Source: an uncultured Clostridia bacterium (GTDB taxonomy: Bacteria; Bacillota; Clostridia; Lachnospirales; CAG-274). From it: a stretch of DNA of 64,000 nucleotides. Numbering within the stretch: position 1 is the stretch's first letter; each line of letters opens with the position of its first letter. This document shows, in pieces, positions 9,132 to 19,052 of this stretch. Made by a program: the position numbers and the translations under genes. The DNA is taken from NCBI GenBank assembly GCA_947627855.1, contig CANQXR010000002.1, positions 54,195 through 118,194 on the forward strand, in the 5' to 3' direction. The notes under the pieces are model-generated. The model made no database searches. It saw only the letters and a list, made by a program, of their open reading frames with translations, and was not told the DNA's origin.

Positions 9132-10298
9132 ATGTTGAACAAAAAAAGCTTTGTTTTGGGTTTTTTCACCGCCTGTATTGTATTTCTTGCCATACATACC
9201 TCAAAAACAGCAATAGAGCTTGCAGGAAACAGAATACCTGAAAGCACAAAAATAAAGGCGATTGAAAAGCTTGTGGAAAACAATTTTGCAGAGGACGTTG
9301 ACGGAGAAGAGCTGAAGGAATATATGTACGCAGGCTATGTGGCGGGGCTTGGGGACAGATATTCCACATATATGACAAAGGAGCAGTTCAGTGCCTTCAA
9401 AGAGGGACTGGACGGCGCATATATGGGCATAGGCATTAAAATATTTATGAACAATGACGGACAGATGGAGATAAGCGATGTGTTTACCGACTCCCCTGCC
9501 GCAAAAGCGGGACTTCTGACGGGAGATGTTATATATAAAGCAGGAGATATAGAGATAAAGGATACACAAAGCTATAAGGACGCTGTCGGCTTTATCAAAA
9601 ACACAAAGGGCAGCATAAGGTTCTGTCTGAAACGGGGAAGCACAGACCTCATTGAAGCGGATATAACTCCCGAAAATATAAATGTTCCCTCTGTCAGCTA
9701 TTGCATGGCGGACAACAACACAGGCTATATCAGAATAACGGAATTTGAGGCGAACACAGCCGAGGCATTTAGGGAGGCTCTGACCTCTCTTAAGGGTATG
9801 GACTCCCTTGTTATTGACCTGAGAAACAATCCCGGCGGCTTTCTGAATGTGGTAAAGGAAATAGCCGATGTAATACTCCCCAAGGGGACGATAACCTATA
9901 TAGAATATAAAAACGGCGAAAAGAAATATTATGAATCCGATGAAAACTGCCTTGATATCCCCATAGCCGTGCTTGTCAATTCCGGCTCCGCATCTGCTTC
10001 GGAGGTTCTTACAGGGGCTGTCAAGGACTTTGGCGCAGGAAAAATCGTAGGTACGACCACCTTCGGCAAGGGCGTTGTGCAGGATACATATACACTGAGG
10101 GACGGCAGCGCCGTCAAGCTGACTACGGCAAAATATTACACACCGAATGGAATATGTATACAGGGCAAGGGCATAACCCCCGACTATGAGATATTTGCCC
10201 CCGAAGGCTTTGTTCTGCCCCCTCTTAAGGACAGCAAAGCCGTAATAGACCCGTCAAAGGATATTCAGCTTGCAAAGGCACTTGAAATACTCGATTAA
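9132..10298 (+). CDS. C-terminal processing protease, S41 family with PDZ domain
   Basis: 388 residues. An N-terminal membrane anchor or signal (about residues 7-24) is followed by an S41 N-terminal helical region, a PDZ domain (about 95-180, YMGIGIKI start) and the tail-specific protease domain. The catalytic Ser is in NSGSASASEVLTGA and the Lys in TTFGKGVVQ. Such CtpA/CtpB-type enzymes cut extracytoplasmic proteins and may take part in cell-wall or sporulation signalling. RBS GAAGGGAAA precedes ATG. It is a monocistronic gene between two terminators. Confidence 0.93.
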   Translation: MLNKKSFVLGFFTACIVFLAIHTSKTAIELAGNRIPESTKIKAIEKLVENNFAEDVDGEELKEYMYAGYVAGLGDRYSTYMTKEQFSAFKEGLDGAYMGIGIKIFMNNDGQMEISDVFTDSPAAKAGLLTGDVIYKAGDIEIKDTQSYKDAVGFIKNTKGSIRFCLKRGSTDLIEADITPENINVPSVSYCMADNNTGYIRITEFEANTAEAFREALTSLKGMDSLVIDLRNNPGGFLNVVKEIADVILPKGTITYIEYKNGEKKYYESDENCLDIPIAVLVNSGSASASEVLTGAVKDFGAGKIVGTTTFGKGVVQDTYTLRDGSAVKLTTAKYYTPNGICIQGKGITPDYEIFAPEGFVLPPLKDSKAVIDPSKDIQLAKALEILD

Positions 10299-10307
10299 AA
10301 ATAATAC

Positions 10308-10342
10308 GGCGGACTGCAAGGCTTGGCAGTCCGCCCTTTTTT
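10308..10342 (+). terminator. Terminator of the S41 protease gene
   Basis: Perfect 10-bp stem GGCGGACTGC / GCAGTCCGCC, 8-base loop, then CTTTTTT. On the other strand it ends with an A/T-rich run, so it may also end the histidine kinase transcript. Confidence 0.9.
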
Positions 10343-10347
10343 CGTTA

Positions 10348-12372
10348 TCAGATTGCTGTGAATTCTATTCCTACCTTGAACAAATCACCGTCTATTGTAA
10401 GAATGAACCTGCCCCCGTTTGCCTCGGCATAGCTTTTGGCAATTGCAAGCCCCAGTCCGCTTCCCTCTGTGGAACGTGCCTCATCTCCCCTCACAAAACG
10501 ACCGGTTATTTCTTCAGCCGATTTTTTTATTCTCAGCGCCGATATATTCTTTATTTCAAATATGACATTGTTTTCATTTCTGAAAACGGATATATATACC
10601 CTCGTATTCTTCATGGCGTATTTTATAGTGTTGTCTATGAGATTTCCGAAAACCCGTGAAAGCTTTTTGCCGTCGGCGTTTACGGCTGCTCCCTCAGCAG
10701 GCAGGTCGACTATGAATTCAAGCCCCGAACCTTCCGCCGCCCTTTCATACTCCGCCATACTCTGCCTTATAAGCAGACACAAATCTATTTTTTCAAGGTT
10801 CATGACCTCGTTTCCGCTTCGTATTCTGGAAATGTCGAAAAGGTCGTCTGTGAGATTTTTGAGCCTAAGACTTTTGTCATATATTATGCGCGCATAGTCG
10901 TTTGCCTCCTCCGGCAGCAGTTTTTGTTCCGTAAGGAGTTTTGAAAAGCTGATCACGGAGGTAAGGGGTGTTTTCAGATCGTGAGATACATTGGTGATAA
11001 GCTCCGCTTTCATTCTCTCAGACCTTACGCTTTTTTCAACGGAAAGAGCCATTCCCTCCCCTATTGAGTTTACGTCCTCAGCCATAGCCGTAAAAAATCT
11101 GCTTTTGAGTTCGGGAATCTTATATGCCGTATTTCCGCCCTTTATTTCGGATATGCCCTTTCTTACCTCTTCAAAGTCCTTTAAATATTTGGCGGAAACC
11201 CTCAGCGCCAATATAAATACCACGGGAAAGCCTATCAGCCAAAAGGCTTCAAGTTCGGATAAAAACATAAGAAGTATACAAAGGGTATAGGCTGCACTGA
11301 GGACGCTCACCCATACGAAAACAAGCCTGCCTATGCTTGAAGATACTATCCTCCTCACATTCTCGTAAATTCCCGCAAAGGGTCTTGCGGCAGCCTTCAA
11401 TATACCTCCGAACAGCCCTGTCAGGGAATATGCGGACAAAAGACCTTTTATCTTTCCGAATATATATGAAACCGAACGGAAAACAATAAAGCGTCTGAAA
11501 AGCTTTTTTGCCTTGAAGCTTCTTACCAATGAAAGCCACATGGCAAGCTCCGCCGCAAATGTAAGCTCTGTTGTAATTATGGACAGATTGAGGAGATATA
11601 TGTCAAATCTCGTAAACTTAGTATAATATGCCCCCTCCATAAGCAGCAGCGCCGACAGTATGCACCCCGTTATACCGACTGTCAGCATAACCGCAGCTAT
11701 TATCTCGGCAAATACATTGTCAAAAAACAAAAGGTGTATTTCATTGTCCCTGCCTCTGCGTCCTGCCGCAATTGTAAAATAGAGTATGCTCAGTATAAGA
11801 AGTCCGGCATATATCAGCAGCCTGTACAGATAATTGCATACATTGTCCTTTTCATTCTGCCAGCTTTCCCTTTCCTCTGCAAATGCGTCTGTCGAAAAGC
11901 CCAGATATACCTTCAAATCCTTGGGCTTATATTCTTCGGTTGTAAAATAAGGCTCGGAAAAGGTCGAATTGTAATATCTGCCGTAGCTGCTGTTGTCATA
12001 ATATCCCTCTCCGGATTTTTCAAACACCCAAAAGGAATCCAATTCCATATAGCTTCTGCTGCTCATGGGATAATTTGAATATGTATCGCCGTTTATGCTG
12101 ATAAAATACTTCACAAAATCAAAGTCAAGCCCCTCAAGACCGGATTTATCTCCGTTCAGAATTATATCGTCTATGGCATTGCTGACAGTAAATGTTGCAT
12201 CAATACACTTATCCCGAAAGAAACGGCTGTCCGCAAAATCCTCCTCCAGCATAGTGTTGAAGCCGTTGGAATTGAGAACCATCCCCGTATCCCTCACAAA
12301 ACAGGATATAACCACAAGACAGACAATAAACACTATAAGCTTTGTAAAGCGTGAATAAAAAAGTTTTTTCAT
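10348..12372 (-). CDS. Membrane sensor histidine kinase
   Basis: 674 residues. TM1 is at about 11-25, an extracytoplasmic sensor domain rich in Tyr, Ser and Asp at about 26-180, then several further helices (about 183-205, 220-245, 258-285, 350-390), which is more than in a simple two-helix kinase. A HAMP-like linker is followed by HisKA with phospho-acceptor H464 in NVSHDLKTPLTS, and a HATPase_c domain with an N-box (GNLIDNTIKYA) and G-box (GSGLGLAIAK). It lies directly after its response regulator; GGAAAGGGGC overlapping the regulator's stop region acts as ribosome site. The signal is unknown. Confidence 0.92.
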   Translation of the reverse strand: MKKLFYSRFTKLIVFIVCLVVISCFVRDTGMVLNSNGFNTMLEEDFADSRFFRDKCIDATFTVSNAIDDIILNGDKSGLEGLDFDFVKYFISINGDTYSNYPMSSRSYMELDSFWVFEKSGEGYYDNSSYGRYYNSTFSEPYFTTEEYKPKDLKVYLGFSTDAFAEERESWQNEKDNVCNYLYRLLIYAGLLILSILYFTIAAGRRGRDNEIHLLFFDNVFAEIIAAVMLTVGITGCILSALLLMEGAYYTKFTRFDIYLLNLSIITTELTFAAELAMWLSLVRSFKAKKLFRRFIVFRSVSYIFGKIKGLLSAYSLTGLFGGILKAAARPFAGIYENVRRIVSSSIGRLVFVWVSVLSAAYTLCILLMFLSELEAFWLIGFPVVFILALRVSAKYLKDFEEVRKGISEIKGGNTAYKIPELKSRFFTAMAEDVNSIGEGMALSVEKSVRSERMKAELITNVSHDLKTPLTSVISFSKLLTEQKLLPEEANDYARIIYDKSLRLKNLTDDLFDISRIRSGNEVMNLEKIDLCLLIRQSMAEYERAAEGSGLEFIVDLPAEGAAVNADGKKLSRVFGNLIDNTIKYAMKNTRVYISVFRNENNVIFEIKNISALRIKKSAEEITGRFVRGDEARSTEGSGLGLAIAKSYAEANGGRFILTIDGDLFKVGIEFTAI

Positions 12373-12378
12373 ATAATT

Positions 12379-13068
12379 TCAGCCCCTTTCCATTTTATAG
12401 CCTATTCCCCATACGACCTTGAGATATCTCGGCTCTTTGGGGTTTATTTCAATTTTTTCCCTTATGTGCCTTATGTGGACGGCTATTGAAGAATCGTTTA
12501 CCGCCTGTTCGCCGTTCCATACTCTTTCGTAAATCTCATTCGCCGAAAAAACTCTGCCCGGACTTTTTGAAAGAAGAACCAGTATTTTGTATTCTATGGG
12601 CGTAAGATGTACGCTTTCTCCGTCCACGGCTACTGTTTTTGCCTCGGTATCAATGGAAATTCCCCCTATTTCCAGTTTGGAATCGGACTTTTCCATAGCT
12701 CCCAGTCTTGTATAGCGCCTTAACTGTGATTTTACCCTTGCCATAAGCTCGGAGGGGTCGAAAGGCTTTGTGACATAATCGTCCGCCCCTGCCGTAAGCC
12801 CCAGAATTTTGTCGCTGCTCTCACCCTTTGCACTTAAAAGAATTATGGGTATATTTTTGCTTTCCCTTATCCTGAGAAGCGTCTGTATGCCGTCAAGCCT
12901 TGGCATCATTATGTCAAGTATAATAAGGGCGATATTCTCCGACATTACAATATCAAGAGCCGAATATCCGTCATACGCCTTTATGACCCCATAATCCTCA
13001 TTTTTCAGAAATATGGCTATGCTTTCGACAATTTCCCTGTCATCGTCAACAATAAGTATTTTATACAT
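12379..13068 (-). CDS. OmpR-family response regulator
   Basis: 229 residues. A receiver domain (MYKILIVDDD start, phospho-acceptor D52 in LDIMMPRLDG, Lys in the TKPFD motif) is followed by a winged-helix DNA-binding domain ending in GYKMERG. The start at 13068 is chosen because GAGGAGGTAA stands directly upstream; a longer reading to 13107 has no ribosome site. First gene of a two-gene operon with the kinase. Confidence 0.95.
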   Translation of the reverse strand: MYKILIVDDDREIVESIAIFLKNEDYGVIKAYDGYSALDIVMSENIALIILDIMMPRLDGIQTLLRIRESKNIPIILLSAKGESSDKILGLTAGADDYVTKPFDPSELMARVKSQLRRYTRLGAMEKSDSKLEIGGISIDTEAKTVAVDGESVHLTPIEYKILVLLSKSPGRVFSANEIYERVWNGEQAVNDSSIAVHIRHIREKIEINPKEPRYLKVVWGIGYKMERG

Positions 13069-13202
13069 AATTACCTCCTCATCATTTAACCGGCATATAT
13101 ATGTCATGGTTTTATTCTAGAACAAAAAAATTTATTTTTATTACATATAACTATTAAGATTTTCTTAACTTTTTCTGCTGACAGAACAATTATCAGATAT
13201 TT

Positions 13203-13253
13203 AAAAAAGGCTGCTGTTTTATATACCCTTGTATATTTTGCAGCAGTCTTTTT
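13203..13253 (-). terminator. Terminator of the polysaccharide operon
   Basis: CTGCTG / CAGCAG outer stem, internal loop, ATATAC / GTATAT inner stem, with T-runs on both outer sides (TCTTTTTTT on plus, CCTTTTTT on minus). It follows the last gene of the export operon and may act in both directions. Confidence 0.7.
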
Positions 13254-14654
13254 TTATCCTCTACCCAATAGCTTTCTTATTTTTACGATGGCTTTCCAAC
13301 CTTTGCTGTTTTCTATATCTGAAATGTAGCTTGCCTGTCTTTCGTTTTCGGCTTTCAGTGCCGATATTTCTGCATCTTTTGCGATGATGCTTTCGTTAAG
13401 CTCTCCTTCGTGCCGTAAAAATTCGTTTTTCTGATTATTCATTTCTATATTGGCAAGATTAAGCCTGTGGTTTATGGTTGCCGCCCTTATGACCTCATCG
13501 TTATATGCCCTTGCAAGCTCGCCTATTCTTTTTCCTGCAATGTCGTTTAAGGGGCTTATCTGGTATTCTATGTGTATAAGCTTTGTTCCCTCCTTCAGAT
13601 TTATGAAATGAAGCTGTGGATCATTTTCCCCGAAAAAGAATATTCCCTCTCTTTCATAGCCGTTTGATATGATTTCGGGTCTGTAATCCGGCTCCTCTCC
13701 TGTGGCATATACATTTTCCATAATAACCACGCAGCCATTGTCGCTGGGATCAAGGCGTATGGTTCTTACGCCCTCATAGACAGGTATATCTATTTCAAGC
13801 CTTGTTTCACTTCTGTAATTTTTTTTCAGTCCCTCAATTTCACAGAAGTCGCCGCCCATGCTGTAATAGATCTGAATTTTTTCATTCGGGTTTATAAACT
13901 CAAGAATATTTTCAAGGGGATAATAGTCTTTTCTGTTTTCTTCATAGAAATCCCTCAGAACAACAGCGTTTCCTCTGACATATGACTGAAAGCCTTTTTC
14001 AAAGCCGTCAAAAATGCTTCGCAGCTCCTCGTCTATATCTATATATTCATATATATCCTTAAAAAGAGCCTCCCTTTGATTCAGAACAATGTAGTTGTTT
14101 ATCGCTCTGTAAACAATATACTCAACAGGTATCTGAAAATCAAAGCACCACTCATAGTCTATGATGTAAATTTCATTTTCCCTTATTATTATGTTTCCGA
14201 AAACAAGGTCAAGACAACTGAAATCGGCGGCGTGCAGCTCCTTATCCGTATTCAGAGCTCCGAAAATATGCTTGAATTCATCACAGGGCTTAAAGCTTAC
14301 GACATGGCTGTTTTCCATAAGCCTTTTTTTGAACTCTGCCATATAGCGGTAAACCTCCTCCACTCTGCCGTTGTCGCAAAGTTCCTCAAAAAATTCCTCA
14401 AGGGTTTTACCCTCTATGAAATCAAAGCTTACGCCGCCGTTCTTTTCCCGACAGGGAGCCGACCTGAAGCCGCTTTCGCCCAGAAAGCCGTTTATTTTGT
14501 TTCCGCTTGAAACAAGCCTTTCTATATGTCCGCGGCTCACATGGCAGGCGGGATACTTTATTACCTCTCTCAGCCCGTTGGTTTCCGCAATAACTGTCTT
14601 GATAGAAAATTCTTTTCTTCTTTCATTTGAATATTTTGAATATAAAGTCTTCAT
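13254..14654 (-). CDS. Kinase-like protein with C-terminal coiled coil (possible WbdD-type chain terminator, kinase part)
   Basis: 466 residues, no signal peptide. Residues about 1-240 resemble the protein-kinase/aminoglycoside-phosphotransferase fold: catalytic-loop-like LDLVFGN (D149, N154) and a DFG-like IIDYEW (D166). About 255-368 is a beta-rich domain (YYSMGGDFCE, IRLDPSDN, ENDPQLHF). About 375-448 is a predicted coiled coil, ending in a basic amphipathic tail (SKGWKAIVKIRKLLGRG) of the kind that binds membranes. It starts one base after the methyltransferase stop. In E. coli WbdD, a methyltransferase, a kinase and a coiled-coil ruler sit in one protein that caps O-antigen chains. The order and company here suggest the same job; kinase activity is inferred. 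Confidence 0.65.
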   Translation of the reverse strand: MKTLYSKYSNERRKEFSIKTVIAETNGLREVIKYPACHVSRGHIERLVSSGNKINGFLGESGFRSAPCREKNGGVSFDFIEGKTLEEFFEELCDNGRVEEVYRYMAEFKKRLMENSHVVSFKPCDEFKHIFGALNTDKELHAADFSCLDLVFGNIIIRENEIYIIDYEWCFDFQIPVEYIVYRAINNYIVLNQREALFKDIYEYIDIDEELRSIFDGFEKGFQSYVRGNAVVLRDFYEENRKDYYPLENILEFINPNEKIQIYYSMGGDFCEIEGLKKNYRSETRLEIDIPVYEGVRTIRLDPSDNGCVVIMENVYATGEEPDYRPEIISNGYEREGIFFFGENDPQLHFINLKEGTKLIHIEYQISPLNDIAGKRIGELARAYNDEVIRAATINHRLNLANIEMNNQKNEFLRHEGELNESIIAKDAEISALKAENERQASYISDIENSKGWKAIVKIRKLLGRG

Positions 14655-14655
14655 A

Positions 14656-15579
14656 TCACAATGCCTCCCCTATAACAAGAAAGGAATTTGAAAATTCGGC
14701 AAAAAGATCTGCGTCTATAATCGTGTCAAAGGCCTTTTTTTCGTCAAACAGCACAAGGCGCTCTCTGTCGAAATTCCTCATATTGTTGTTAAGCTCTCCT
14801 TTTTTTGGCAGACAGCCGTCACTGTATATTACAGAGGCAAATTTATAGTCGGGGTAAGGATAATAAAAGCTTAAATTTCCGAAGCCGGCTTCTGTAAGAA
14901 TATCCTTAAGCTCTCTGCGGCTGAATGTTCTGATGCCGCCGCCGGAAGGATAGTTTTCCACAGAATCAAAATATCTGCCTGTATGATCCTCACTGCAGCC
15001 TGCCCAATATTTCATACCTATTTTATTTTCTATGGCTATGACAACTCTGCCGCCGGGCTTAAGAAGCTTTTTTATGGCGGACAGAAAATCCCTGCAAGGC
15101 TCGGAGGAGCTTATATAAAGTCCGCCGTATTCCAATACGCCTATAAGCGTAGCAAAGTCGAATTTTTCATCAAACCCCTTGCTTACATCTTCAAAATTGC
15201 CCACATATATCTCTATGCCCTTTCTGTTTTTGTGTCTGTATGCATTTATTGTGCTTCTTTTTTTTGAAAGCTCTATGCAGACTGTTCTGTCAGCCTTGTC
15301 CGCTATAACTCCCGTTACGGCTCCGCAGCCTGCGCCCACCTCCAAAACGGACCCACTGAAGTCTATCCATTCTATTACGTTCCCACGGTAGGGCGAAAGG
15401 TGATAGAACAAGGGCCAGCTATAACGGTCGTTTATTATGCTTTCATATTCATCTTCACCATGCTCCTTTACTATTTCAAGAAGCTCATCTTCCGTACTCC
15501 CGTCACTGTAAAGATCCTTTCCTCCGTAAAAGCTCAGATTCAGACATATATTTCCTATTTTTTCCGTTTTTGCCGACAT
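14656..15579 (-). CDS. Class I SAM-dependent methyltransferase of the polysaccharide operon
   Basis: 307 residues. The SAM-binding motif I is VLEVGAGCGAVTG (about residue 75) with an acidic end of strand 2 (CIELSKKR) and LLKPGGRVVIAIEN after strand 5. Its neighbours are Wzt upstream (9-base gap) and the kinase-like gene downstream (TGATATG junction), so the products are made together. By analogy with WbdD and other chain-terminating methyltransferases it may methylate the non-reducing end of the exported glycan. The target is inferred from context only. Confidence 0.8.
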   Translation of the reverse strand: MSAKTEKIGNICLNLSFYGGKDLYSDGSTEDELLEIVKEHGEDEYESIINDRYSWPLFYHLSPYRGNVIEWIDFSGSVLEVGAGCGAVTGVIADKADRTVCIELSKKRSTINAYRHKNRKGIEIYVGNFEDVSKGFDEKFDFATLIGVLEYGGLYISSSEPCRDFLSAIKKLLKPGGRVVIAIENKIGMKYWAGCSEDHTGRYFDSVENYPSGGGIRTFSRRELKDILTEAGFGNLSFYYPYPDYKFASVIYSDGCLPKKGELNNNMRNFDRERLVLFDEKKAFDTIIDADLFAEFSNSFLVIGEAL

Positions 15580-15588
15580 AATATCACC

Positions 15589-16860
15589 TCACTGTCTGAT
15601 AGTTACCTCAGAATTCATATCATAAAAGCCAACTGTATTCTTGTCCGACAGAACCGTTATACTGCATACCTCATAAAGCCTGTGATAAACCGTAAATTCT
15701 CCGTCCCTGAAGCCTGTACAGCCAAGACTTAACAGATATTCTCCACCTTGTATATCCATTTTCTGCCTGAAGCAGACCGTTATTTCATCTCCTGCCTTAA
15801 CAGGCTTTATGGGAGCTTTTTCATACATCGTGTTTGTTCCCGTTACATCGACACCCTGCAAATTCACTATGGTAAAGGCAAATATAGGGTCACTTACGGG
15901 GCTTCTGAACCTCACCTTCATTTTTATGGTAAAGTCGCTCCCCTTTTCTATCTGGTTGGTTATTCTGCCCCTGCTGTCACATAGAGCAAAGTCGGTTATT
16001 TCCGCTGTACCGTTTCCGTAGTCGTTCTGCACGGGATTTAATATAAGCTTTTCTTTCCATAAGCTCCCCTCCTGTTCGGGAGGGGCTGTTTCCTCAAGCT
16101 CTGTTTTTTCTGCGTCCTCAGAGCCTACCAGAACCTTTTTATAAAGATCGACCATATCGGCAGGTGTTCCCTCCGCAAGCTTTTCACCCTTGTTGAGAAG
16201 TATAACCCTGTCGCAATATCTCAGAACGGAGCCCATACTGTGGGTAACAAGCAGAATTGTCTTTCCCTGTTTTTTGAACTCCTCAAATTTGTTGTAGCAC
16301 TTTGCCTGAAAAAAAACATCTCCCACGGAAAGAGCCTCGTCCACAATAAGTATCTCCGGATCTATATTCACAGCCACCGCAAAAGCAAGGCGCACAAACA
16401 TACCGCTGGAATATGTCTTGACGGGCTGATATACAAAATCGCCTATATCAGCAAAGCTCAGTATATCATCAAGCCTTGCCTCTGTTTCTTCCTTCGTATA
16501 GCCCATCATTGTACCGTTGAGATATATATTCTCTATGCCGGTGTAATCCATATTAAAGCCTGCCCCAAGCTCCAGAAGAGCCGAAATTCTGCCATTGATT
16601 TTTAGTTCTCCCGAAGATGGCTTAAGTACACCTGTTATGATTTTAAGAAGTGTAGATTTGCCGGCGCCGTTTATGCCTATTATGCCTACGGTTTCGCCTT
16701 TTTTTATGTCGAAGCTTATGTTTTTCAGGGCATAATGCTCCTTATGATAGCTTTTTCTGAAAATATCAAGGCTTTCCTTAAGTCTGTCTATGGGCTTTTC
16801 ATAAAGCCTGTAAACCTTTTCCAAATTTTTCACACTTATTACAGTTTCCGCCATAATCAA
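15589..16860 (-). CDS. ABC transporter ATPase for polysaccharide export, Wzt-like with C-terminal domain
   Basis: 423 residues. The ATPase domain (1-240) has a Walker A (GINGAGKSTLLK), signature YSSGMFVRLAFA and Walker B LIVDEALSVGD, typical of the TagH/Wzt/RfbB family. Residues about 285-423 form a beta-rich extension (EITDFALCDSRG start, SDPIFAFTIVN, GEYLLSLGCTG) like the Wzt C-terminal domain, which in E. coli O9a recognises the capped chain end before export. Its presence fits with the downstream capping-type genes. The partner permease is at 19053-20441. Confidence 0.9.
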   Translation of the reverse strand: MIMAETVISVKNLEKVYRLYEKPIDRLKESLDIFRKSYHKEHYALKNISFDIKKGETVGIIGINGAGKSTLLKIITGVLKPSSGELKINGRISALLELGAGFNMDYTGIENIYLNGTMMGYTKEETEARLDDILSFADIGDFVYQPVKTYSSGMFVRLAFAVAVNIDPEILIVDEALSVGDVFFQAKCYNKFEEFKKQGKTILLVTHSMGSVLRYCDRVILLNKGEKLAEGTPADMVDLYKKVLVGSEDAEKTELEETAPPEQEGSLWKEKLILNPVQNDYGNGTAEITDFALCDSRGRITNQIEKGSDFTIKMKVRFRSPVSDPIFAFTIVNLQGVDVTGTNTMYEKAPIKPVKAGDEITVCFRQKMDIQGGEYLLSLGCTGFRDGEFTVYHRLYEVCSITVLSDKNTVGFYDMNSEVTIRQ

Positions 16861-16875
16861 AGCTCCTTACCATAA

Positions 16876-19032
16876 TCATACGTCAAGCTTAAACATTTCT
16901 TCTCCTCTGGAGAAATTTTTGTTATAAAACCTATCGTTGTCCAGAACATCTCCCCAGTTATCTCTCATATATTTTATTTCTGACATAAATCTTTTCATTT
17001 TTTCGGGAGAATTCTCCTTGCCACGACTTACAGATTCATAATGATAAAGCTGTGCCAAAGGAAGATAGACGTTATATTTGTCCTCATTTAAAACCCTCAG
17101 ACAGAAATCTATGTCATTGAAAGCCACCTTAAGCTTTTCTTCAAAGCCCCCTACCCTTTCAAAAAGCTCTTTTCTGATCATAAGACAGGCGGCAGTGACA
17201 GCGCTGTAATTATAGGCTATGGAATATCTCGCAAAATAGCCGTTGTCATTCTTTGCTGCATTCAGCCCTGCGTGGTTTGCTACCCCTCCCACGCCGAGGA
17301 GAACTCCTGCGTGCTGAATCGTGTCATTGGGATAAAACAGCTTTGCCCCCACACAGCCAACCTCCTCCCTCACGGCATAGCCTGCCATTCTGTACAGCCA
17401 GTCGGAGGTTATGACCTCAGTGTCGTTATTCAGAAACAATATGAGATTTCCCTTGGCAAGCTTTGCTGCCTCGTTGTTTATTTTTGAAAAATTAAAGGGT
17501 ATGGGAAGCTTTATTACGCTGAAATTGTCCCTTTCATTTTCATATTTTTCAAAAAGTCTGAAGGTTTCCTCCTCACTGCTGTTGTTGTCGACAACTATTA
17601 TTTCATAGCCTATGCCCTTTGTCTTTTCATATATTGAGTTTATGCACCTTTCAAGCATATCAGCCCTGTCTTTGGTCGGAATTATAATCGAAACAAAATC
17701 ATACTCCGATGGTCTGAAAACAAGGTCATAATATTGTATATTCTCAATATAATTGACCTCAGCCGAATATCCTCTGCGCTTCACGGCGTCCTCCAAAGCC
17801 TTTTTCCCCGCAACATAGGCGTAGGACTTTTCTCCGCCGCCAAGAGCCGTAGAACCGGGAACAACCCTCCAGTGATACAATATTTTGGGAATATGGCATA
17901 TATTATCCGTTTTTTCCGTAAATCTGAGAACAAGGTCGTAGTCCTGAGAGCCTTCATAGCCCGTTCTGAAGCCGCCGATTTCATCAACTATGGCTTTTCT
18001 GTACACACCAAGATGTGAAATATAGTTGCTTGAAAGAAGAGTATGGGGAGAAAAATCCGGCTTGAAATGGGGGTCTGTTCTGTTTCCCTCAGTATCGATT
18101 TTGTCCTCATCACTGTATATAAGATCCGCATCTGGGTGGAGGTTTATTTCTTTCACTATCTCATAGAGGGCAAAAGGCGGAAGCTCGTCATCATTGTCGA
18201 GAAGTGCAATATATTCGCCTCCGGCAAGGCTCAGGGCAGAGTTTGTCGCCTTTGAAATATGCCCGTTTTCCTCTCTGAAAACCGCCTTTATCCGGCTGTC
18301 GGCGTGGGTATATTCAAGAATTGCAGGCTTTATATCCTCCCTTGTGGACTTATCGTCTGCAAGGCAAAGCTCCCAGTTTTCGTAATACTGCGCTCTGACG
18401 GAATCCACACACCGTCTGAGCCACTTCAGGTCTACATTATACACAGGCACAAGTATAGATATAAGAGGTTTATATTCAAAGCCCTTTATATCCTCCGATA
18501 CCTTTCTTGTGTCATATTTTTCATTTTTATTTATCCATTTTTCATAGAGGTTTTTATCGTCCTTGTTTTCCATATCCGAACCTATTAAGGAACGTATTTT
18601 TTCAAAGGTTTTCTTAAGCCCGTTTTTTCTTGAATAGCCTATAAGCCTTTTGAAGGAAGAAAAATTAATAAAAGAAAGCGTAATCTTTATCCTATCCTTC
18701 AGAGAAAGAACGCCGCTTATCTCTCCGACATTAAGGCTGACTTTCTTTTTTTCCTCTCCGTCTGAAAAAACCACTGAAAATGTCTGTTTTGGCGAAGCGG
18801 AAACAACCAGCTTAAAGCCGCTGTCGTTAGCCGATCTGTATTTTTCTTCAAAATGAGAATAAACATCAAATCTTATTTCTCTTTTTATGTCCTTAAGCTC
18901 TGCTCCCTCTGAGGTTATACCGATTTCATTTTCCTTTTTGGAAAACACCCAGCCGGAAACATAAGCCTCTTTTTTATCTTTATCATAGCTGAATGAATCT
19001 ATATTATAAATTATATTATCTGACGAACCCAT
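16876..19032 (-). CDS. Double-domain family 2 glycosyltransferase
   Basis: 718 residues. An N-terminal domain of about 170 residues is followed by two GT2 domains. The first (about 190-420) has LISILVPVYN, ALLDNDDELP and YSDEDKID. The second (about 450-690) has SIIIPTKDRADML, FLNNDTEV and FNDIDFCLRV, with GGFEEK before the acceptor loop. Such tandem GT2 proteins build rhamnose-rich or similar repeating polysaccharides from nucleotide sugars at the inner membrane face. It is the only glycosyltransferase in this operon, so it may make the repeat alone or with enzymes encoded elsewhere. Confidence 0.9.
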   Translation of the reverse strand: MGSSDNIIYNIDSFSYDKDKKEAYVSGWVFSKKENEIGITSEGAELKDIKREIRFDVYSHFEEKYRSANDSGFKLVVSASPKQTFSVVFSDGEEKKKVSLNVGEISGVLSLKDRIKITLSFINFSSFKRLIGYSRKNGLKKTFEKIRSLIGSDMENKDDKNLYEKWINKNEKYDTRKVSEDIKGFEYKPLISILVPVYNVDLKWLRRCVDSVRAQYYENWELCLADDKSTREDIKPAILEYTHADSRIKAVFREENGHISKATNSALSLAGGEYIALLDNDDELPPFALYEIVKEINLHPDADLIYSDEDKIDTEGNRTDPHFKPDFSPHTLLSSNYISHLGVYRKAIVDEIGGFRTGYEGSQDYDLVLRFTEKTDNICHIPKILYHWRVVPGSTALGGGEKSYAYVAGKKALEDAVKRRGYSAEVNYIENIQYYDLVFRPSEYDFVSIIIPTKDRADMLERCINSIYEKTKGIGYEIIVVDNNSSEEETFRLFEKYENERDNFSVIKLPIPFNFSKINNEAAKLAKGNLILFLNNDTEVITSDWLYRMAGYAVREEVGCVGAKLFYPNDTIQHAGVLLGVGGVANHAGLNAAKNDNGYFARYSIAYNYSAVTAACLMIRKELFERVGGFEEKLKVAFNDIDFCLRVLNEDKYNVYLPLAQLYHYESVSRGKENSPEKMKRFMSEIKYMRDNWGDVLDNDRFYNKNFSRGEEMFKLDV

Positions 19033-19052
19033 ATTAATATCACCTCTCAGAA

